Below the pieces are notes generated by a model. The model ran no database searches. It was given only the letters and a program-made list of their open reading frames with translations, and was not told the origin of the DNA. 64,000 bases of DNA, from assembly GCA_964405335.1 (NCBI GenBank), contig CAYONP010000022.1, positions 3,876-67,875 on the forward strand, read 5' to 3'. Each line of letters begins with the position of its first letter. The stretch's first letter is position 1. Of this stretch, positions 57,968 to 64,000 are shown piece by piece. The stretch is from CAYONP01 sp964405335. GTDB taxonomy: Bacteria; Armatimonadota; UBA10988. The position numbers and the translations under genes were made by a program.

Positions 57968-58831
57968 CTATCCGGCGACGGCAATCAGGGTCATGCCGGC
58001 CAGCATCACGATGCCCCAGGCCAGTCGCGAGCGCAGCGCCGGCTCGCCCAGCGCCAGGCCACCGGCGAGCACCGAGAATAGCACGGCCACCGCGCGCAGC
58101 GGCACGACATAAGCCACGTTGGCGATGCGGAACGCGGCGAGGACCAGCAGATAGGCCCCGACGTTGCACAGCGAGCAGACCAGCAGCATGTTCCACTGCG
58201 TGCGCACGGTCCCGCGCAGCCGCGGCCAGGCGCCGCGCCAGGCACAGATGAGCGCCAGCCAGAGGCCGGTCAGACCGCTGCACAGCGTGATGTAGACCAG
58301 CGGGTGGCAGCCGGCCACGCCGATCTTGTCGGTCAGCGAGTAGGCCGCGCTGACCAGTCCGACAATCACCGGCGGCCAGAGCGCCCGCCCGCTGCGCAGC
58401 GGGTTGCCCTGCGTGGCCGAGATGAACCAGACCGCGACGACGATGAGCAGCACGCCGAGCAGCCCGAGCGGCGTGACCCGCTCGCCGACGGCCAGACCGA
58501 GGACCATCGCCCCAAGCGGTGAGACGCCGCGGATGATCGGATAGGCGACCGACAGGTCGCCCCGCTCGTAGCTCCGGCCGAGATAGCCGTAATAGCCGAT
58601 CCACAAGCCGCTGGTGACCAGCGCCATGAGATACGACAGCGCTGCCGGCCGGTGCCCGGCAAGCAGCACCGTGGCCGCCGGGCCGACGGTCCACAGCGGG
58701 GCGGTCATGCACAGCAGCAGGACGAACGCCAGGCTGTCGGGCGCGCGCTTCGAGAGCGTGTTCCAGCCGGCATGAAAGACCGCCGAGAGCAACACCAGAC
58801 CGACCGCCAGGGGTGGGATGCCCAGGTTCAT
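57968..58831 (-). CDS. EamA/DMT-family transporter
   Basis: A 287-residue inner-membrane protein with about ten hydrophobic helices in two EamA repeats. Landmarks are LLSAVFHAGWNTLSKRAPD, LSVAYPIIRGVSPLGAMVLG and NVAYVVPLRAVAVLFSVLAG, the last two giving the Pro-containing repeat signature. It may export amino acids or metabolites. The ATG at 58831 overlaps the asparaginase stop as ATGA, so translation is coupled. Confidence 0.88.
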   Translation of the reverse strand: MNLGIPPLAVGLVLLSAVFHAGWNTLSKRAPDSLAFVLLLCMTAPLWTVGPAATVLLAGHRPAALSYLMALVTSGLWIGYYGYLGRSYERGDLSVAYPIIRGVSPLGAMVLGLAVGERVTPLGLLGVLLIVVAVWFISATQGNPLRSGRALWPPVIVGLVSAAYSLTDKIGVAGCHPLVYITLCSGLTGLWLALICAWRGAWPRLRGTVRTQWNMLLVCSLCNVGAYLLVLAAFRIANVAYVVPLRAVAVLFSVLAGGLALGEPALRSRLAWGIVMLAGMTLIAVAG

Positions 58832-59820
58832 CGCCGCAGCTCAAGCACCGACTCGAGCCAGCCGACCGGCTCGCCGTGCAGATTGCTGATCGGCGGCCGG
58901 GAGTGCTCTGGCAACGCGTCGTCGCCGGCGACACCAAGCTGGCGCAGCACCGCCATCACCACCGGCGGCACGGCGCGCTGGTGGCCGTCGAGGACCTTGA
59001 CCGCGAAGCCGAGTCGCGGCTCGTCGATCACCCCGCAGAAGCAGGCTTCGGCGCCCGACTTGGCGGTGATCGTGGGCATCGCCAGCATCAGCGCGACGTT
59101 GAACGAGTCGGGCGCGCCGACCAGTTCAGGGTGCGACCACATGGCCAGTCCGACGTCGCTGAGCGGCGGCTCGCCGGCCGCCGGCGGCCCGCCGAGCAGC
59201 CGCGCAAAGGCCGTCGCCGCCGCGCTCAGCGGCATCACCGGGGTGGGCAGACCACAGCCGTCGACAGCCAGCTCGACCGCTCTCTCATCGCAGCCGGCCA
59301 GCAGCGCCAGCGTGGCGCGGACGTGGGCGGTCAGCGGATGGTCGAACGAGCGGTAGCTCGCCGTCGGCCAGTCGCGGGCAAGGCAGGCGAGGAGCTGGCC
59401 GGCGTGCTTGCCCGAGCAGTTGCCGCAGACCGGCGTCGGCACGCCGCCGTGGCCTGCCACGTAGGCCTTGCCCTCGGCGCTGAACGGCTCGTGCGCGCCG
59501 CACTGCAGGTGGCTCTCGTCCAGCCCGCCGGCGCGCAGGACGCTGAACACCGCCTCGCGCTGCGCATCGGTGGCGCCGTGGCTGGCGCTCATGACCGCCA
59601 GCTCGCGCGAGTGCGGCGCAATGCCGAACCGGCCGATCCCGCAGCGCCAGGCGGCGTACGCTTGCAGCGGCTTGGCCGCGCTGCGCAAGAACGTCGGCCG
59701 GTGCGGCTCGCCAAACCAGGCGACCAGCCGGCCCGCCGGGTCGCAGACGGCGACATCGACCGCGTGGACCGACTCGAGCAGCCCGCCGCGCCGCACCTCG
59801 ACGCCGATGCCGTCGTTCAC
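58828..59820 (-). CDS. Asparaginase II family (AnsA-II, PF06089)
   Basis: A 330-residue enzyme of the thermolabile/Rhizobium-type asparaginase II family. Features are RSAAKPLQAYAAW, LAVMSASHGATDAQREAV, CGNCSGKHAGQLLACLA, VDGCGLPTPVMPL and AKSGAEACFCGV. The GTG at 59820 overlaps the glycosidase-like stop as GTGA; the next gene starts in its own stop. It probably hydrolyses L-asparagine to aspartate and ammonia in the cytoplasm. Confidence 0.9.
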   Translation of the reverse strand: MNDGIGVEVRRGGLLESVHAVDVAVCDPAGRLVAWFGEPHRPTFLRSAAKPLQAYAAWRCGIGRFGIAPHSRELAVMSASHGATDAQREAVFSVLRAGGLDESHLQCGAHEPFSAEGKAYVAGHGGVPTPVCGNCSGKHAGQLLACLARDWPTASYRSFDHPLTAHVRATLALLAGCDERAVELAVDGCGLPTPVMPLSAAATAFARLLGGPPAAGEPPLSDVGLAMWSHPELVGAPDSFNVALMLAMPTITAKSGAEACFCGVIDEPRLGFAVKVLDGHQRAVPPVVMAVLRQLGVAGDDALPEHSRPPISNLHGEPVGWLESVLELRR

Positions 59821-61370
59821 CCCGTCCGTCCTTTCCAGCCCTCGCGCAACCGCGACCAGTCCTCGCTGAGCAGCGTTTCCGCGTTGTCCAGCTCGCCCAG
59901 CGTCGAGATCACCGGCACGCCCAGGTTGGGCTGCTCGGTCACCAGCTCGCGCCAGGCCGCGCGGCTGGGGCAATGCCAATCTCCGACGGCCAGCAGCCAG
60001 GTCGGGCTGGCCAGATGCGCCGTCGCGGCCCGGCCGCGCAGCATCGGCAGCACGCTCGCCCGGTCGGTCCAGAGCGAACCGAGCGGTACCAGGTCGACCA
60101 GGTCGGCGTACCAGGGATTGACCGTCGGCGCGATCACCAGCGCGTCGGGCCGAACCGCCTTCGCCGCCGCGCGGAGCTCGGCCAGCGAGCGGCGCAGCGC
60201 GCCGAACGTGCCACCGACGCGAGACACCCGCAGCCCGTCGGCATCCAGACCGTCACCATCGAGCAGGCCGGCGAGCGAGTCCAGCTCGTCGCCGAGCGAC
60301 CAGGGGAGGATGACGCGCCGGCCGGCTTCGTGTTGCCGGGCGACGAAGCCGCGGCGGTCAGGCCAGGCCTCGTCGCGCCACCAGTCGGCGCCGAGCCACA
60401 GCGTGCCAGATTCGATCCGCCGCTCCTCGAGCAGCGCCAGCGCGTCGAGCCAGCCGCTCAGGCCGCTGACCGCCAGGCTGCCGTCGAACACCGGCGCGTG
60501 CCACCAGTCGGGGGTGACGCTGAACCAGTGGCTGATCTGCTTGCGTGAATCCTGCCACGAGAGGAGCTGCCGCAGCGCCTGGAGCGGCTCGCGCGCGCCG
60601 AAGGTGAAGACCAGCTCGGGCGACGACCAGCGCTCGGCGACACGCAGCGGCGGGTGGTAGGTCAGCTCGAACCCGAACGTCTCGCCGCCGCGGTAGGCGA
60701 ACCGGGCGAACTCGCGCTCAGACTCAGCCGCGCACAGCCCGGCACCGAGCCATCCGCCGTCGCGTCGCTCGAAGGCCACCGCCGCCGGCGCCGGCAGGAA
60801 GCTGTCGAGCCCGCCGTGGCGCGCAGGGTCGTCGGTCAGGTCGATCTCGACCGGCTCCCACGGTGGCAGCAGCTCGCGCTCGGCGGCGTTCGGCCGGGCC
60901 GACCAGACGCTGCGGAAGCGCGCCGTGCAGCCGCGCGCCAGGTCGCCGTAGGGCCGCTGGTACGGAGCGCGGAACCGGCTCTCGGCCAGCCCGATGCGCG
61001 TTGCATCGTCGGCCAGCAGGCCGTGCATCAGGTGGCCGACGGCCAGCTCGCCCGGCCCCTGCACCTCGACCTGGTACGACAGCCAATCGGCCGCGCCGAC
61101 GAAGCGGTAGGTCTTGGCTGCCCAGGCGTCGGAGCCGGCGTGGAAGGTGATCTGGACGGTTTCGCCCTCGCGCCGGACCAGCGGCGGCTCGATCCGCGTC
61201 AGCCGGTCGTAGCCGCCCGGCGGGTCGAGGCTGGCGCCGCAGAACAGCTCGGCCAGCGGCTCGCCGGCTGGGTCGAGCAGGCTCATCTGCCACGGCCGGT
61301 CGGCCTCGTGCCGGAGCTGATAGCTCTCCGCCTCGATCACCAACCGCCGCGATGACTTTTCGACTCGCAC
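59817..61370 (-). CDS. Glycoside-hydrolase-like protein
   Basis: A 517-residue protein with a beta-sandwich N-terminal half (IEAESYQLRHEADRPWQMSL, then LVFTFGARE) and a (beta/alpha) barrel-like C-terminal half: GTLWLGADWWRDEAWPDRRG, VILPWSLGDELDSLAG and VIAPTVNPWYADLVDL. The barrel has the look of alpha-galactosidase or GH31-like clan enzymes, but key catalytic acids are not certain and no signal peptide exists. The start is the GTG at 61370, with GGAGG upstream, ten bases after the DUF6785 gene. Confidence 0.62.
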   Translation of the reverse strand: MRVEKSSRRLVIEAESYQLRHEADRPWQMSLLDPAGEPLAELFCGASLDPPGGYDRLTRIEPPLVRREGETVQITFHAGSDAWAAKTYRFVGAADWLSYQVEVQGPGELAVGHLMHGLLADDATRIGLAESRFRAPYQRPYGDLARGCTARFRSVWSARPNAAERELLPPWEPVEIDLTDDPARHGGLDSFLPAPAAVAFERRDGGWLGAGLCAAESEREFARFAYRGGETFGFELTYHPPLRVAERWSSPELVFTFGAREPLQALRQLLSWQDSRKQISHWFSVTPDWWHAPVFDGSLAVSGLSGWLDALALLEERRIESGTLWLGADWWRDEAWPDRRGFVARQHEAGRRVILPWSLGDELDSLAGLLDGDGLDADGLRVSRVGGTFGALRRSLAELRAAAKAVRPDALVIAPTVNPWYADLVDLVPLGSLWTDRASVLPMLRGRAATAHLASPTWLLAVGDWHCPSRAAWRELVTEQPNLGVPVISTLGELDNAETLLSEDWSRLREGWKGRTG

Positions 61371-61380
61371 AACGCCTCCG

Positions 61381-63330
61381 TCACCAGTTGATGGGATAGA
61401 CCTTGATGTCGCGCACGAAACAGGCAATCAGCGTCGCCGCCGCGCCGCAGACGAAGTCGCCCAGAATCAGCCCGAGGAAGAACGGAATGCAGCGCCGGTA
61501 GAGCCGCATCCCACCGGTCCGCAGCACAATCAGCTTGACCAGCCAGGCAATCAGGAACGGCGTCCAGATCGACCGCATCGTGTTGGTGCCGGCCATGGCA
61601 TACCCGATTGGGTGAAACGGACAAGCCACCCAGACCGCGCGCCAGATGGTCAGGGCAATCGTCACTCCGAACCCGACCCCGGTGGCGACCAGTTGCGCGT
61701 TGCCGCCGCGCGGCGGGTTGAGCACCTGGGCCATCACCTCCTCGAAGATGACTCGCCCCATGGTCGTCCGCCACGGCTCGGCGCGGCCGAGCGCGCCCTG
61801 GTCGTACCAGACGCCGAGCGCCTGGAACCAGGCTACCGGAATGGCGAAGGCGATGGCGATGACCACCGCGACGGTCAGCCCACGCGCCCGGATTCGCGCG
61901 CTCTCGGCGAGCTTGAACGCGTCGAGCTGGTGCGGCATCGACTGGCAGCGCAGGTCGAAGTTCGACAGGCTGCGCAGATAGGCCATGATGGTCAGGTCGC
62001 TGAGCCGCAGCCGGCCGCGAGTGGCGGTCAGCACCAGCCGGTGCGGATCGAAGCTCGGACCGAACAGCCAGGCGTTGCCGGTCTCGGCCCGGATCCGCGT
62101 CGCGGCGACCAGCACCACCAGCGACAGCGCCAGCAGCAGCGCGGCGAGGAGCAGCCCCATCTTCGCCTGGGCGCAGTAGATCACCATGCCGCCGAAGCAG
62201 GCGATGAAGGTGAGGAAGGCGGTGCGATAGCTCATCGGCTCGGCCGAGTCGTCGAGCACCCGGCGGCCGCGAGCGGTGGCCAGCATCTCGCCGATGGTCC
62301 GGCGGGCGAACCAGAGGCTGAACAGCGTCAGGCCGAAGAAGGCGCCGAGGCCCTGCTCGTTGAGATACGGAAAGGCGCCCAGGTTGGCGCCCGAGTCGCT
62401 GATCCCAAGCGCCGCGCCGAACCCCGACTCCAGCTTGCCGAGCAGGTAGAACAGCCAGCAACTGAAGGTCACATCGAGGCTGAGCAAGAAGCCGATGCCG
62501 ATCACGAAGGGATAGAAGCTGATCCCGAGCGGCCGCATCGCCTGGGCAAACTTGCTGCTGAAGCCCTGGTCGATCGCCAGGTAGCGCACGTTCAGGTCGG
62601 GGATGAACGGCAGGTTCGCGTGCAGGTTGTTGTTCACGCCGACCAGCGCGGCGACGATGAACCCGCTCCACATCACCCGGCTGCGCCACAGCTCGCCGCC
62701 GGGTCGGGTCATCTCGAGCGGCAGGATCACCGTCGGGAAGGTCAGCCGCTCGCGGTCGACCCACTGCCGGCGCAGCAGCGCGCTGAGGCTCAGCGTGCAG
62801 CCGACGAAGAGCAGCAGGAAAACGGTCCAGTTGAGCGTCGGGACCAGCCAGGCACGGTAGGGGACCGGCGCGTTGCCGCGGTAGAACTGCGTGATCGCCT
62901 CGTCGCCGGCGGGGTAGAACCACTTCGGAATGAACGGCACGAGCTGGTCGAGGTGGTTCTCGGGCGTGGCGAAGTAATGCGGGGCGAGGATGGCCGAGAC
63001 GAGGAAGTGGATGCCGCCCGACGAGGCGATCACCGTGCTGGTGGTCATCATCACATAAACCACCAGCAGCTCGCCCCGCCCCAGCGCCCAGCGCGCGAAG
63101 AACCGGCGGATGACGGCGTTGAGCCCCTGCACCACCAGCAACCCGCCGAACGCGCCGAGCGGGATGCTGGTGTTGGCCAGCGCCGAGTGACCGCGCTGGC
63201 CGACGACCAGCTCGGCCTCGTGAATCCAGCGGGTGACCAGCGCGACCATGATCAGACCGAGCAGCAGCGCGCGGACGGTCAGCCCAGTCTGCTGCTCGGT
63301 CTCGCCTGACTGCTGGGATGTGCTCGCCAT
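61381..63330 (-). CDS. DUF6785-type multi-spanning membrane protein (second paralogue)
   Basis: A 649-residue polytopic membrane protein related to that at 30916-32805: shared features are APHYFATPENHL, the LLRRQWVDRERLTFPTVILP block (matching RSWIEQERLVFPLMQLP), WLFYLLGKLESGFGAALG and the terminal HPIGYAMAGTNTMRSIWTPF. It has about 14 hydrophobic segments. It heads the eight-gene minus-strand run and precedes a glycosidase-like gene by ten bases, which supports, without proving, a carbohydrate-uptake role. Confidence 0.8.
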   Translation of the reverse strand: MASTSQQSGETEQQTGLTVRALLLGLIMVALVTRWIHEAELVVGQRGHSALANTSIPLGAFGGLLVVQGLNAVIRRFFARWALGRGELLVVYVMMTTSTVIASSGGIHFLVSAILAPHYFATPENHLDQLVPFIPKWFYPAGDEAITQFYRGNAPVPYRAWLVPTLNWTVFLLLFVGCTLSLSALLRRQWVDRERLTFPTVILPLEMTRPGGELWRSRVMWSGFIVAALVGVNNNLHANLPFIPDLNVRYLAIDQGFSSKFAQAMRPLGISFYPFVIGIGFLLSLDVTFSCWLFYLLGKLESGFGAALGISDSGANLGAFPYLNEQGLGAFFGLTLFSLWFARRTIGEMLATARGRRVLDDSAEPMSYRTAFLTFIACFGGMVIYCAQAKMGLLLAALLLALSLVVLVAATRIRAETGNAWLFGPSFDPHRLVLTATRGRLRLSDLTIMAYLRSLSNFDLRCQSMPHQLDAFKLAESARIRARGLTVAVVIAIAFAIPVAWFQALGVWYDQGALGRAEPWRTTMGRVIFEEVMAQVLNPPRGGNAQLVATGVGFGVTIALTIWRAVWVACPFHPIGYAMAGTNTMRSIWTPFLIAWLVKLIVLRTGGMRLYRRCIPFFLGLILGDFVCGAAATLIACFVRDIKVYPINW

Positions 63331-63524
63331 ACACCCGCCCAGGGCCGCGCCGCGCGCGGCGGCGCCCAGCGCGCAGTTGGTCGATCGCCGGTGTGGACCT
63401 CCGCGGCGCCGCAGCGCGAACGCACCGCGCGGTCGGTACCTGGGCGAACCCGAACCAGCAGCGGCTCCCGCGTCATCCTGCCCAACGGACGGCTCGCCGG
63501 CGCCGGACGGCAGGAGGCAGTGAC

Positions 63525-63875
63525 ATGCCCAAGCACCGCGTCTACACGATGACCTTTGCCAGTGTCTATCCGCTCTATGTTCAGAAGGCCGAGCGCAGAA
63601 ACCGGACGAAAGAGGAGGTCGACCAGATCATCTGCTGGCTGACCGGCTATGACCAGGCCGGGTTGCAGCAGCAGATCGACCAGCGGCACGACTTCGAGAC
63701 GTTCTTTGCCCAAGCCCCGGCGATGCATCCGAACTGCTCGCTGATCACGGGAGTGGTCTGCGGTGTCCGCGTCGAGGAGATCGAGGACCCGCTGATGCGG
63801 AAGGTCCGCTACCTGGACAAGCTGATCGACGAGCTGGCCCGGGGCAGGAAGATGGAGAAGATCCTGCGGCAGTAG
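63525..63875 (+). CDS. DUF2200 family protein
   Basis: A 116-residue cytoplasmic protein of the DUF2200 family (function unknown). It begins MPKHRVYTMTFASVYPLYVQ, continues KAERRNRTKEEVDQIICWLT and GYDQAGLQQQID, and has NCSLITGVVCGVRVEEIEDPLMRKVRYLDKLIDELA (cited as NCSLITGVVCGVRVEEI). The ATG at 63525 follows AGGAGG with seven bases spacing, the clearest ribosome site in the window. It stands alone next to a palindromic repeat. Confidence 0.92.
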   Translation: MPKHRVYTMTFASVYPLYVQKAERRNRTKEEVDQIICWLTGYDQAGLQQQIDQRHDFETFFAQAPAMHPNCSLITGVVCGVRVEEIEDPLMRKVRYLDKLIDELARGRKMEKILRQ

Positions 63876-63927
63876 ACCAGGGACGCTACCCGCAGAGGCG
63901 AGAGTTTGTTGTTGACATCAACGATTG

Positions 63928-64000
63928 GTGCCACTGGCGGCTGGTCCGCCAGTGCTGTCCAGCAGCTCGTCGGCGGCACTGGCGGGCACGCCGCCAGTGG
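63928..64000. repeat. Palindromic repeat, copy 2 (inverted, cut by window end)
   Basis: The reverse complement of the 30771-30846 element. Over the 73 bases present only two positions differ (in the inner linkers). The right end is lost to the window edge. It lies 52 bases after the DUF2200 stop. Confidence 0.85.

Noticed and set aside
61337..63334. A 665-codon open frame almost fully overlapping the DUF6785 gene in another frame
   Set aside because: Composition is Arg/Pro/Ala-rich without membrane or domain pattern; it is a shadow of the GC-rich DUF6785 gene.
1..64000. tRNA, rRNA, CRISPR arrays, prophage or insertion-sequence genes
   Set aside because: I looked on both strands and saw no tRNA cloverleaf, rRNA segment, spaced direct-repeat array, integrase or transposase.

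Overview
This is a GC-rich bacterial chromosome segment from a Gram-negative lineage. The pseudopilin N-terminus (GFTLIELLTVIAIIAILAAI then LFPVY) and the repeated DUF6785-type membrane proteins, ceramidase-like proteins, URO-D-like methyltransferase and TIM-barrel sugar isomerases are a gene mix I associate with uncultivated Armatimonadota or neighbouring phyla. A patatin fused to an outer-membrane barrel and the hopanoid genes hpnCDE support a two-membrane cell. A run of exactly 100 N at 42257-42356 shows this is a scaffold, probably metagenome-derived. The phylum call is inference.

Layout. 0-2 kb: the 5' end of rpoB (minus strand, running off the left edge) with its own promoter, then a zinc-ribbon protein and a DUF72 protein. 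2-11.6 kb (plus): coaE, a pseudopilin, a zinc metallopeptidase, a ParE-like/Shedu-like pair, an unknown toroid protein, an adenylyl cyclase-STAND-TPR regulator and a MoxR ATPase. 11.6-13.1 kb (minus): an EEP-family hydrolase and a PIN toxin-antitoxin pair. 13.1-18.6 kb (plus): hpnC-hpnD-hpnE and a class A penicillin-binding protein. 18.6-33.6 kb (minus): a coupled AAA+ ATPase/GNAT-cNMP pair, ceramidase-like, FecR/CHASE2-cyclase, EEP and toroid proteins, two sugar isomerases and a DUF6785 transporter-like protein. 34-38.3 kb: an Ig-like secreted protein, a pseudogene scrap, an ATPase plus PD-(D/E)XK nuclease operon and a glycosidase-like protein. 38.2-42 kb: USP/antiporter operon, then a fluoride riboswitch with crcB, an unknown partner and a URO-D-like protein. 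42.1-48.5 kb (minus): heparinase-like protein (crossing the gap), M24 peptidase, tpiA, second ceramidase-like protein and two paralogous small lipoproteins. 48.7-52.4 kb: RND pump and TetR regulator. 52.4-63.3 kb (minus): a tight eight-gene run ending in purF. 63.5 kb: a DUF2200 gene and the second copy of a palindromic repeat.

How the genes work together. Several sets are translationally coupled by 1-22 bp overlaps: hpnC/D/E take farnesyl diphosphate to squalene; FecR and the CHASE2 cyclase form an envelope-sensing pair; the AAA+ ATPase is coupled to an acetyltransferase carrying a cyclic-nucleotide domain, while two class III cyclases elsewhere in the window could supply the ligand. The crcB leader folds as a fluoride aptamer whose 3' pseudoknot strand also pairs with the Shine-Dalgarno sequence, giving a readable translational ON switch. 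The best candidates for something undescribed are the ATPase/PD-(D/E)XK nuclease operon (35.2-37.1 kb), the ParE-like/Shedu-like pair (5.6-6.5 kb), the AAA+/GNAT-cNMP pair (18.6-21.9 kb) and the unknown protein following crcB.
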